Below, piece after piece: positions 1 through 7,565 of a stretch of 32,827 nt of DNA (within the stretch, counting starts at the first letter, position 1; each line of letters opens with the position of its first letter). Source of the stretch: an uncultured bacterium (GTDB lineage: Bacteria > Bacillota > Clostridia > Lachnospirales > Lachnospiraceae); contig CAJMRM010000033.1 of assembly GCA_905215775.1 (NCBI GenBank), positions 1-32,827 on the forward strand. The letters run 5' to 3'. Position numbers and translations under genes: made by a program. A model generated the notes under the pieces. That model did no database searches, had not been told where the DNA came from, and saw nothing but the letters and a program-made list of their open reading frames with translations.

Positions 1-14
1 TGATACCAGTATAT

Positions 15-44
15 CAAAAAAAGCCAGCTTTCGCTGACTTTTTT
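15..44. terminator. T-tract-flanked hairpin at left edge
   Basis: A short stem (AGCCAGC paired with GCTGACT, one mismatch, TTTC loop) is flanked by A-rich sequence on one side and TTTTTT on the other, so it could terminate transcription in either direction. No gene is visible to its left inside the window; it probably ends a gene beyond the edge. Confidence 0.5.
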
Positions 45-54
45 GACAGTCTGA

Positions 55-75
55 CACAGGAACATCGTTCCTGTG
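55..75. repeat. Perfect 9-bp inverted repeat
   Basis: CACAGGAAC, a three-base spacer and GTTCCTGTG form a perfect hairpin between the left-edge terminator and the ppdK terminator. It has no T-tract, so it is not a standard terminator. Its role is unknown. Confidence 0.45.
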
Positions 76-115
76 CCTCAAAAATAAATTTACCCCAACT
101 CTTGACAAAGAGCCA

Positions 116-153
116 CAAAAAACGCCGTCTGCCTGGTTTCCCAGACAGACGGC
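116..153 (-). terminator. Intrinsic terminator of ppdK
   Basis: On the minus strand, about 40 nt after the ppdK stop, GCCGTCTG...CAGACGGC forms a strong stem extended by CTGG/CCAG and is followed by GTTTTTT. This is a standard rho-independent terminator. Confidence 0.85.
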
Positions 154-192
154 ATCCCTCTAAAGACCGTCTTGAAACGATCCTCTATTTTT

Positions 193-2832
193 TTATTTAT
201 ATCCTTTCTCATGCAGAGCAGCCTGGGCAGCAGCCAGTCTTGCGATCGGCACACGGAACGGAGAACAGGATACATAGTTTAAGCCTACCTTATGGCAGAA
301 CTCTACGGAAGACGGATCTCCGCCGTGCTCGCCGCAGATACCGCACTTAAGCTCCGGACGAGTTGCGCGGCCTTCCTTTACAGCCATTTCCACAAGGCGG
401 CCAACGCCTGTCTGGTCAAGTCTTGCAAACGGATCGGACTCGTAGATCTTAGCCTTGTAGTAGGAATCTAAGAACTTACCGGCGTCGTCACGGGAGAAGC
501 CGAAGGTCATCTGTGTCAGGTCGTTGGTACCGAAGGAGAAGAACTCTGCTTCTTCCGCTACCTGTCCGGCTGTCAGAGCCGCACGCGGGATCTCGATCAT
601 AGTACCGATATGGTACTGGATGTCGGAGCCTTTCTCTTTCTTAATCTGCTCAGCAACTTCAACAACGATGTCCTTAACGAACTTCAGCTCTTTCTTCTCA
701 CCGATCAGCGGGATCATGATCTCCGGAACGATGTCGTAGCCGCACTCTTCCTTAACCTCGATGGCAGCCTCCATAACGGCACGGGTCTGCATCTTTGCGA
801 TCTCCGGATAAGTAACAGCCAGACGGCATCCACGGTGACCCATCATCGGGTTGAACTCATGGAGCTCATCACATTTTGCCTTAACAACCTCAACGGTCAG
901 ACCCATATCCTTTGCAAGCTCAGCCATCTCCTCAGTTGTCTTCGGAGTGAACTCATGCAGCGGCGGATCTAAGTAACGAACGGTCATCGGTCTTCCTTCC
1001 AGAGCCTTGTACATGCCCTTGAAGTCGCCCTTCTGGAACGGGATCAGCTCGTTTAATGCAGCCTCTCTTGCCTCAACGGTGTCAGAAAGGATCATCTTTC
1101 TTAAGCTGTGGATTCTCTCGGGCTCGAAGAACATATGCTCGGTACGGCAAAGGCCGATACCCTCAGCGCCAAGTTTCACTGCGTTTGCAGTATCAGCCGG
1201 TGTATCTGCGTTGGTACGAACGCCCAGCTTACGGAAGCTGTCAGCCCAGTCCATGATCCTCTTGAAGTTTCCGCCTACGGAAGCCTCCTGAGTCTGGATG
1301 TCGCCTTTGTAGATCTTACCTGTGGTTCCGTCTAAGGAGATGTAATCGCCTTCGTGGAAGGTATATCCGCCAAGGGAGAATTCCTTCTTCTCTTCGTCGA
1401 TCTTGATCTCGCCGCAGCCGGATACACAGCAGGTACCCATACCACGGGCAACTACTGCAGCGTGGGAGGTCATACCGCCGCGTACAGTCAGGATACCCTG
1501 TGCAGCGTGCATACCCTCGATATCCTCCGGAGAGGTCTCAAGACGAACCAGGATCACTCTCTCGCCCTTGCCGCCGATGCCTGCAGCCTTGGCAGTCTCT
1601 GCGTCGAAGCATACCTTACCTGCTGCTGCACCCGGGGAAGCCGGAAGAGCCTGTCCGATCACCTCGCCAGCCTTTAATGCAGCCGGATCGAAGGTGGGAT
1701 GTAATAACTGGTCAAGAGACTTAGCCTCGATTCTGCATACAGCCTCCTCCGGAGTGATCTGTCCCTCGTCTACGAGGTCGCAGGCGATCTGGATTGCAGC
1801 CGGAGCAGTTCTCTTACCGTTACGTGTCTGTAAGAAGTATAACTTGCCTTCCTCGATGGTGAACTCCATATCCTGCATATCGTGGAAATGGTTCTCCAGC
1901 TTCATGGCAAGATCGATGAACTGCTTGTAGCAGTCCGGAAGGTCCTTTTCAAGCTGTGTGATGGGCTGCGGTGTACGAACGCCGGCAACCACGTCCTCAC
2001 CCTGGGCATTGATCAGGTACTCACCGAAGATACCCTTTTCACCAGTGGAGGGGTTACGTGTGAAGGCAACGCCTGTACCGGAGGTCTCGCCCTTGTTTCC
2101 GAATACCATGGTCTGTACGTTTACAGCGGTACCCCAGTCGCCCGGGATATCGTTCATACGACGGTATACGATGGCACGCGGGTTGTCCCAGGAACGGAAT
2201 ACAGCCTTAACGGCTCCCATTAACTGCTCCTTGGGATCCTGCGGGAATTCTTCTCCGTTCATAGCCTCTTTGTAAACGGCCTTGAACTTATTTGCTAACT
2301 CCTTTAAGTCGTCGGCAGTCAGCTCTGTATCGTAGTGAACGCCCTTTGCCTCTTTCATCTCGTCGATGATTTTCTCGAAGTAGGACTTGGGAACTTCCAT
2401 AACAACGTCGGAGTACATCTGGATGAATCTTCTGTAAGAATCGTATGCGAAACGCGGGTTGCCGGTCTTCTTTGCGAAGCCCTCAACAGCCACGTCGTTT
2501 AAACCAAGGTTTAAGATGGTATCCATCATACCCGGCATGGATGCTCTTGCACCGGAACGAACAGAAACCAGTAACGGATCCTCGGTATCACCGAATTTCT
2601 TTCCGTTTACGCCCTCTAACCATGTAATAGCCTCGAAGATCTGGTTCTGGATCTCCTCTGTGATCTGCTTGCCGCTGTTGTAGTAATCGGTGCAGGCCTC
2701 TGTCGTAACAGTAAAGCCCTGCGGGATCGGCATGCCGAGGATCGTCATCTCAGCCAGGTTGCAGCCTTTACCGCCGAGAAGGTTTCTCATTGAAGCATTA
2801 CCTTCTTCAAACTTATAAACCCACTTTGCCAT
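193..2832 (-). CDS. ppdK: Pyruvate, phosphate dikinase
   Basis: Cytoplasmic enzyme that interconverts pyruvate + ATP + Pi with phosphoenolpyruvate + AMP + PPi; in anaerobic clostridia it serves PPi-linked glycolysis or gluconeogenesis. At 879 residues it has the usual family length and all domains: an N-terminal ATP-grasp nucleotide-binding region (GGKGCNLAEM, SVRSGARASMPGMMDT), the phosphohistidine swivel domain with the catalytic His in GGMTSHAAVVARGMG (about residue 456), and the C-terminal PEP/pyruvate TIM barrel (GLCRTEHMFF, GTMIEIPRAAL, CGICGEHGGDP). The start is supported by AGGAGG 11 nt upstream of ATG. It is monocistronic: its own terminator follows and another separates it from the upstream operon. 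From memory it resembles the structurally studied C. symbiosum enzyme very closely, which guides my taxonomic guess. Function is near certain. Confidence 0.98.
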   Translation of the reverse strand: MAKWVYKFEEGNASMRNLLGGKGCNLAEMTILGMPIPQGFTVTTEACTDYYNSGKQITEEIQNQIFEAITWLEGVNGKKFGDTEDPLLVSVRSGARASMPGMMDTILNLGLNDVAVEGFAKKTGNPRFAYDSYRRFIQMYSDVVMEVPKSYFEKIIDEMKEAKGVHYDTELTADDLKELANKFKAVYKEAMNGEEFPQDPKEQLMGAVKAVFRSWDNPRAIVYRRMNDIPGDWGTAVNVQTMVFGNKGETSGTGVAFTRNPSTGEKGIFGEYLINAQGEDVVAGVRTPQPITQLEKDLPDCYKQFIDLAMKLENHFHDMQDMEFTIEEGKLYFLQTRNGKRTAPAAIQIACDLVDEGQITPEEAVCRIEAKSLDQLLHPTFDPAALKAGEVIGQALPASPGAAAGKVCFDAETAKAAGIGGKGERVILVRLETSPEDIEGMHAAQGILTVRGGMTSHAAVVARGMGTCCVSGCGEIKIDEEKKEFSLGGYTFHEGDYISLDGTTGKIYKGDIQTQEASVGGNFKRIMDWADSFRKLGVRTNADTPADTANAVKLGAEGIGLCRTEHMFFEPERIHSLRKMILSDTVEAREAALNELIPFQKGDFKGMYKALEGRPMTVRYLDPPLHEFTPKTTEEMAELAKDMGLTVEVVKAKCDELHEFNPMMGHRGCRLAVTYPEIAKMQTRAVMEAAIEVKEECGYDIVPEIMIPLIGEKKELKFVKDIVVEVAEQIKKEKGSDIQYHIGTMIEIPRAALTAGQVAEEAEFFSFGTNDLTQMTFGFSRDDAGKFLDSYYKAKIYESDPFARLDQTGVGRLVEMAVKEGRATRPELKCGICGEHGGDPSSVEFCHKVGLNYVSCSPFRVPIARLAAAQAALHEKGYK

Positions 2833-2858
2833 AAGTTTTTCTTCCTCCTATCAAACTT

Positions 2859-2874
2859 GTAGAAAATCTTCTAC
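2859..2874. promoter_or_regulatory. Small inverted repeat in ppdK 5' region
   Basis: GTAGAA, four bases and TTCTAC form a 6-bp inverted repeat 10 nt upstream of the ppdK ribosome binding site. It could be an operator half-site pair or a 5'-UTR hairpin. I found no convincing ppdK promoter hexamers nearby. Confidence 0.3.
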
Positions 2875-2958
2875 GTGACTAGTTTCTCCATTTTCCGCTT
2901 CCTGCCCTGCGTTTTCCCACGTCCGCTGCCAGGACGTATGGTTTGGAAATTTGCGCAC

Positions 2959-2988
2959 AAAAACAGCAGGCCGGAAAACGGTCTGCTG
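2959..2988 (-). terminator. Intrinsic terminator of the glgA-PAP2-like operon
   Basis: On the minus strand CAGCAGACCG, a short loop and CGGCCTGCTG form a stem with one G-U-type imperfection, followed directly by TTTTTG. It lies about 100 nt after the stop of the gene at 3089-3547. Confidence 0.8.
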
Positions 2989-3088
2989 ACATTATAAGGG
3001 ATATTGCCAGATATTGCAATATCCCCGAATGATTTTTTCGCCAAAATATATAGCCTATGGGGTTTTCAGGCCCATTTTTCCGCAGATC

Positions 3089-3547
3089 TTAGTAAAAACT
3101 GCTGATAAACAGCGTCATACCGATCCCCAGGACCGCGCCGGCCGCCACCTGGAGAGGCGTATGGCCCACATACTCCTTCAGCTTCTCCTGGAGCAGGACT
3201 CCGTCCAGGTTCAGGATATTCTCAAAAAAAACGCTGTTTAAAAGCTTTGCCTGCTTTCCCGTTTCCCGGCGGACGCCCATGGCGTCATACATGACGACCA
3301 TGGCCACCACAAAGCTGATGGCAAACTGAAAGCTGCCCACGCCGTATTTAAGCCCGGACGCCGTGGTCAGCGCGCATACCGTGGCCGAATGGGAGCTGGG
3401 CATTCCGCCGGAGCCGAACAGGCGCTCCGGGTTAAACGACCGGTTTAAGACCACATCGATGATGGTCTTTAAGACCTGGGCCACCGTCCAGCCCGCAACG
3501 GAGCACACCAGCACCTGGTTCCCTAGTATCTCATTCCAAATCTCCAT
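3089..3547 (-). CDS. Divergent PAP2 (DUF212) family membrane protein
   Basis: A 152-residue integral membrane protein of the divergent PAP2/acid phosphatase-related family (DUF212, YuiD-like). Visible signatures are GGMPSSHSATVCALTTA (the PSSH motif shared with PAP2 phosphatases), the hydrophobic segment with VVMYDAMGVRRETGKQA, and HTPLQVAAGAVLGI near the C-terminus. Family length is normally about 150 residues. I chose ATG at 3547 because GGAGG sits 5 nt upstream; an earlier in-frame TTG is not supported. It starts 22 nt after the glgA stop, so the two are probably cotranscribed. The substrate is not known for this family; a lipid or prenyl phosphate is only a guess. Confidence 0.9.
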   Translation of the reverse strand: MEIWNEILGNQVLVCSVAGWTVAQVLKTIIDVVLNRSFNPERLFGSGGMPSSHSATVCALTTASGLKYGVGSFQFAISFVVAMVVMYDAMGVRRETGKQAKLLNSVFFENILNLDGVLLQEKLKEYVGHTPLQVAAGAVLGIGMTLFISSFY

Positions 3548-3569
3548 GGTTTCCTCCAAACTGCATTCC

Positions 3570-5015
3570 CTAGTAGCCCAACAGCCAGTCGTACAGCTCC
3601 TGGTATTTTCCCGCGGAAGTATTCCAGGAAAAGTCCACTGCCATATCCCGGTCCACGATCTTATTCCACTCGCGCTTTTTATTGTAGTAGATATATTTGG
3701 CGTAGCGGATGATATTCAGCATCTCATGGGCATTGTAATTGGCAAAGGAGAATCCGGTTCCGGTTCCTTCGTATTCGTTATACGGCCATACCGTATCCTT
3801 TAAGCCGCCGGTCTCCCGGACAATGGGCACAGTGCCGTACCGGAGGGCCATCAGCTGGCTTAAGCCGCAGGGCTCAAACAGGGACGGCATCAGGAATGCA
3901 TCACAGGCCGCATAGATCTTATGGGACATGGGCTCAGAATAATAGATCTGGGCCGATACCCGGTCATGGTACTTCCAGTCATAATGACGGAACATATTCT
4001 CATACTTGTCGTCTCCCGTTCCCAGGACCACCAGCTGCACGTCGTCGGTGCAGATCTCATCCATCACGCACTGGATCAGATCCAGCCCCTTCTGGTCCGT
4101 AAGCCGGGAAACGATTCCGATCATAAATTTCTTTTCATCTCTGGCCAGCCCCAGCTCCTCCTGGAGCGCCAGCTTGTTCTTCCCCTTTTCCTTCCGGAAG
4201 TTTTTCGCATTATACCGCTGGGCGATATAGGGATCGGTCTCCGGATTGAAATCATCGTAATCGATCCCGTTGACGATCCCGCGCAGGTCATTGGCGCGGG
4301 CTCTCATAAGGCCGTCCAGGCCCTCGCCGTAAAACGGTGTCTTGATCTCCTCGGCGTAGGTGCTGCTCACGGTGGTAATGGCGTCTGCGTATACCAGTCC
4401 GCCCTTTAGCATATTGCCGTCCTTATAGGCCTCCAGCTTATCCGGCGTAAAATAGTAATCCGGGAGACCGGAAAATCTCTGGATGGTCTTCACGTCCCAC
4501 ACGCCCTGGAATTTCAGGTTGTGGATCGTCATGACCGTCTTCATGTCACGGAAAAATTCTCCTCCGCGGAACCGGTCCTTTAAATAGACCGGGATCAGTC
4601 CCGTCTGCCAGTCGTGGCAGTGAACGATATCCGGCTTCCAGCCGATCACCGGCAGAGCAGAAAGAGCCGCCTGGGAAAAGAAGGAGAACTTCTCCAGGTC
4701 ATAATACCAGTCGCCATAGGGCTTTTCCCCCCAGAAATAGCTTTCGTTATCAATGAAATAAAACGTGATCCCCTCATACACATACTGAAGGATCCCCACG
4801 TAACGGCTCTGTCCCAGATAATCCATATAAAAATGGTCTATATAGGTCATCTCATTGCGAAGCACTTCTTTTATACAGAGATATTTGGGGATCATCACAC
4901 GCACATCAAAGTATTTCTTGTCAAAACACTTCGGAAGAGAACCTACAACGTCTGCCAGTCCTCCGGTCTTAATAAAGGGCACTGCCTCCGAAGCGATAAA
5001 TAATATGTTTTTCAT
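3570..5015 (-). CDS. glgA: Glycogen synthase (ADP-glucose, GT5)
   Basis: Transfers glucose from ADP-glucose to the non-reducing end of an alpha-1,4-glucan. The 481-residue protein has normal GlgA length and both GT-B halves: the N-terminal KTGGLADVVGSLPK motif (Lys16, donor binding), HDWQTGLIP, and the C-terminal SLFEPCGLSQLMALRYG motif with its catalytic Glu, followed by RETGGLKDTV. The start at 5015 is set by GGAAGGATGGG upstream and by MKNILFIASE, the classic GlgA N-terminus; the longer reading frame lacks support. No glgB, glgC or glgP is seen nearby, so the glycogen genes are dispersed. It leads a two-gene unit with the PAP2-like gene. Confidence 0.96.
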   Translation of the reverse strand: MKNILFIASEAVPFIKTGGLADVVGSLPKCFDKKYFDVRVMIPKYLCIKEVLRNEMTYIDHFYMDYLGQSRYVGILQYVYEGITFYFIDNESYFWGEKPYGDWYYDLEKFSFFSQAALSALPVIGWKPDIVHCHDWQTGLIPVYLKDRFRGGEFFRDMKTVMTIHNLKFQGVWDVKTIQRFSGLPDYYFTPDKLEAYKDGNMLKGGLVYADAITTVSSTYAEEIKTPFYGEGLDGLMRARANDLRGIVNGIDYDDFNPETDPYIAQRYNAKNFRKEKGKNKLALQEELGLARDEKKFMIGIVSRLTDQKGLDLIQCVMDEICTDDVQLVVLGTGDDKYENMFRHYDWKYHDRVSAQIYYSEPMSHKIYAACDAFLMPSLFEPCGLSQLMALRYGTVPIVRETGGLKDTVWPYNEYEGTGTGFSFANYNAHEMLNIIRYAKYIYYNKKREWNKIVDRDMAVDFSWNTSAGKYQELYDWLLGY

Positions 5016-5066
5016 ACTGAACCCATCCTTCCGCTGATACAGCTTTCGCTCATTTTCACTAGGTTC

Positions 5067-5077
5067 AGTATACCACA
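5067..5077 (-). promoter_or_regulatory. Probable extended -10 promoter for glgA
   Basis: On the minus strand TGTGGTATACT contains an extended -10 (TG, one base, TATACT) about 50 nt before the glgA start. The -35 candidate 17 nt upstream (TTTCTA) is weak, which fits an extended -10 promoter. Confidence 0.45.
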
Positions 5078-5161
5078 TTCCCAGGGATTTAGAAAGTGGG
5101 TCCGCGAACTTTTTAAGGACGCCGGTGCAAAGCGCCCCTGTTCCTTCTGCCCCGGCATCCT

Positions 5162-5974
5162 TTAGATCCGTTTATAATCCAGGCGGATCTTATCTGCGAT
5201 CAGGGCTACAAATTCCGAATTTGTCGGTTTTCCCTTTCCTCCGTTGACCGTATAGCCAAAAAGCTCGTTCAGGGTATCCATTTTCCCCCGGCTCCAGGCC
5301 ACCTCGATGGCGTGCCGGATGGCCCGCTCCACACGGCTGGCCGTGGTCTGATGGCGTTTGGCAATGGTAGGGTATAGGATCTTTGTCACCGAGGACAGCA
5401 TCTCCGCGTCCTGCACCGACATGATGATGGCGTCCCTCAGATACTGGTAGCCCTTGATATGGGCCGGTATCCCGATCTCATGGAGCATCTGGGTCACGTC
5501 GGTCTCCAGGTTCTGCTCCATGTACGCCGCCTTATCCAGATAGGGCTGTACCCGCCGCGCGTCTCCGTGGTCGCCTGCCGCCGCAGCCCGTACCCGTCCC
5601 CGGCTGACCCGGCGGATCTTATCCAGCACCACATCCCGGCTGAACGGCTTCATTATGTAGTAATTGGCTCCCAGACGGAAGGCATCCTCGGTCACATCCT
5701 GGCTGCTGGCCGCCGTCACCATGATAAATGAAGGATTTCCCTTCATCTGTCTGTTGTTCTTTACCCGCTCCATCACGGAAATTCCGTCCAGTCTCGGCAT
5801 GATCACATCCATCAGGACGATATCCGGATTTGTCTCCACGATCATGTTATATGCATCCTCTCCGTTATCTGCCTTTCCCACCACATGGATCCCGTCTTCC
5901 TTCTCCAGTATCTCTCCCAACAGGTTTAATGTCTGTCTGTTATCATCCGCGATTGCAACCGAAACCTCTGCCAT
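5162..5974 (-). CDS. spo0A: Sporulation master regulator Spo0A
   Basis: Response regulator that, when phosphorylated, switches cells into sporulation. The 270-residue protein has a receiver domain with the acidic pair D10/D11 and phospho-acceptor Asp56 in IVLMDVIMPRLDG, and the C-terminal Spo0A DNA-binding domain with GIPAHIKGYQYLRDAI and RHQTTASRVERAIRHAIEVAW, the recognition-helix and sigma-A-contacting region conserved across spore-formers. The start at 5974 is fixed by AGGAGG 7 nt upstream; an upstream in-frame ATG at 6010 directly abuts its SD-like sequence and is unlikely. In many Firmicutes spoIVB is immediately upstream; here a DUF815 ATPase gene is, and spo0A appears monocistronic with its own promoter and 0A boxes. 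Confidence 0.98.
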   Translation of the reverse strand: MAEVSVAIADDNRQTLNLLGEILEKEDGIHVVGKADNGEDAYNMIVETNPDIVLMDVIMPRLDGISVMERVKNNRQMKGNPSFIMVTAASSQDVTEDAFRLGANYYIMKPFSRDVVLDKIRRVSRGRVRAAAAGDHGDARRVQPYLDKAAYMEQNLETDVTQMLHEIGIPAHIKGYQYLRDAIIMSVQDAEMLSSVTKILYPTIAKRHQTTASRVERAIRHAIEVAWSRGKMDTLNELFGYTVNGGKGKPTNSEFVALIADKIRLDYKRI

Positions 5975-6059
5975 AGCTTTCCCTCCTGAACTGTCATAAT
6001 CAATGCTCATCCTCCCGCATTTTCCATTTTCTTTTAAAAAACGGGGAACAAGCGGTTTT

Positions 6060-6089
6060 ATTATAGGCTTTTATCTGAGAAAGAAGCAA
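6060..6089 (-). promoter_or_regulatory. Probable spo0A promoter
   Basis: On the minus strand TTGCTT (6084-6089), an 18-nt spacer and a perfect TATAAT (6060-6065) lie about 85 nt before the spo0A start. This looks like a sigma-A promoter. I did not find an obvious sigma-H type promoter. Confidence 0.6.
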
Positions 6090-6106
6090 TGAAATTCGTC
6101 CGCAAC

Positions 6107-6125
6107 TTTCGACAACGTTTGACAA
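6107..6125 (-). promoter_or_regulatory. Tandem Spo0A boxes
   Basis: On the minus strand TTGTCAAA (6118-6125) and TTGTCGAA (6108-6115) are spaced exactly 10 bp apart in the same orientation. The second contains TGTCGAA, the 0A-box core; the first differs by one base. They sit about 19 bp upstream of the spo0A -35, so autoregulation is likely. Confidence 0.65.
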
Positions 6126-6139
6126 TTTCTATAAATAGC

Positions 6140-6178
6140 AAAAAAAGCATCATCATTCTTCATGACCGATGCTTTTTT
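6140..6178 (-). terminator. Intrinsic terminator of the ilv-DUF815 operon
   Basis: AAAAAAGCATC and GATGCTTTTTT flank a 16-nt loop, so both strands have a U-tract. On the minus strand it lies about 70 nt after the DUF815 stop and insulates spo0A from the ilv operon. Confidence 0.75.
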
Positions 6179-6248
6179 CTGAACATAATGTAATAATATG
6201 TCTTTTAACGGTTTTTCCTCTGTATTGTCCGGCTTTCCCAACGGCAGG

Positions 6249-7565
6249 CTACTGCTGCACCGCCGCCAGATGGTTGACAAACTGCTGGGCCGTCCGGCCG
6301 GAAAGACCGCCGCCCCGCATCTCAAACCGGTTGGCTTCGCGGCAGATCTCCTCGTCGCTCATCTCCTCCGGCGTGATCCCGGCCCGGCGCGCCAGCCCCA
6401 CGGCCATTTCGTTAAAGCCGCTCTTGTCGGGCTTGGCGTAATAAATGGTAAGGCCAAACCGGTTCACCAAAGACAGCTTCTCCTCCATGGTGTCGGAACG
6501 GTGCATGTCCTCTCCGTGCTCCATGTCATCCCGGTCCCGGCTGGTCTCTTTTATGAGATGGCGGCGGTTGGAGGTAGCATAGATCAGCACATTATCCGGC
6601 TTCGTTTCCACACCGCCCTCGATGACGGCCTTTAAGAATTTATATTCGATCTCAAATTCCTCAAAGGACAGATCGTCCATGTAGATGATAAACCGGTAGT
6701 TCCGGTTCTTCACCTGGGCAATGATGGCGGAAAGATCCTTGAACTGATGCTTATAGATCTCGATCATTCTGAGTCCGTCAGGGTAAAACTGGTTCACAAT
6801 GGCCTTGATGCTGGTGGATTTTCCCGTACCGGAATCCCCGAACAGAAGAACATTGTTGGCAGCCCTTCCCTCCACGAAGGCCCTGGTATTGTCCACCAGC
6901 TTCTTTTTCTGGAGCTCATAGCCGATGAGATCGTCCAGCATCACCGCGTCCATATTGTTGATGGGAAGGAAGCGGACGGTGCCGTCCTCATTTCCTGCAA
7001 TACGGAAGGCTTTATTCAGACCGAACATGCCCACGCCGTAATCCCGGTAAAATCCGGTCACATGGAAGAAAAAGTCGTCTGCGTCCTCTGCCGCCGCCAG
7101 CTTTTCGCTCAGGGCCCGGACCTTTTCGCTGACGTTCCCGTTGTACATCAGCTCCTTTTTCCGGATGGCCTTATAATGGGTCAGATGGTAAAAGCAGTCA
7201 ATGGAAAGCGCCTCCTCCAGCCAGGAAAAATCGTAATGGAACAGCTGGCGGAACATTTCAAGGTCATGCTTCACAAAGATATTGACGGTCCCGTCCTGGG
7301 CTCCCGTTTTTTCACATACCAGGCTGAAGGGATTTTCGCTGGTGATCAGAAGAAAGGTCAGATAATTCTGCCAAAGGTTTTTATCAAAGGCGTAATCCGT
7401 AGCCACAGCAAGAAGGTTCTTCACCTGTCCGAATACCCGGGTCCGCAGTACGTCCCTGTCCTGGCTTCCGTCTTTTAATTTCATGCAGATATCAGAAAGC
7501 TGCCAGAGGATCGAGTCCTCCGGCAGTTTCCCGTATACCAGCAGATTGGATACGATCTGGTTCAT
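6249..7565 (-). CDS. DUF815 family P-loop ATPase
   Basis: A 438-residue AAA+-like ATPase of the DUF815 family. Walker A is GDSGTGKS (residues 243-250) and Walker B is RFIIYMDDLS (291-300); the sensor-1-like segment IYATSNRRHLI and an arginine-rich stretch follow. The first 200 residues form an all-alpha N-terminal region without a motif I know. Its ATG overlaps the ilvD stop by one base (TAATG), so it is translationally coupled to ilvD and ends the ilv operon. No direct link to amino acid synthesis is known to me; the coupling may be accidental or may give it the same expression as ilv. The biochemical role is unknown. Confidence 0.9.
   Translation of the reverse strand: MNQIVSNLLVYGKLPEDSILWQLSDICMKLKDGSQDRDVLRTRVFGQVKNLLAVATDYAFDKNLWQNYLTFLLITSENPFSLVCEKTGAQDGTVNIFVKHDLEMFRQLFHYDFSWLEEALSIDCFYHLTHYKAIRKKELMYNGNVSEKVRALSEKLAAAEDADDFFFHVTGFYRDYGVGMFGLNKAFRIAGNEDGTVRFLPINNMDAVMLDDLIGYELQKKKLVDNTRAFVEGRAANNVLLFGDSGTGKSTSIKAIVNQFYPDGLRMIEIYKHQFKDLSAIIAQVKNRNYRFIIYMDDLSFEEFEIEYKFLKAVIEGGVETKPDNVLIYATSNRRHLIKETSRDRDDMEHGEDMHRSDTMEEKLSLVNRFGLTIYYAKPDKSGFNEMAVGLARRAGITPEEMSDEEICREANRFEMRGGGLSGRTAQQFVNHLAAVQQ

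Noticed and set aside
2833..2960. ppdK promoter hexamers
   Set aside because: Only weak candidates were found (TTGTGC and CATACG), so no promoter was called.
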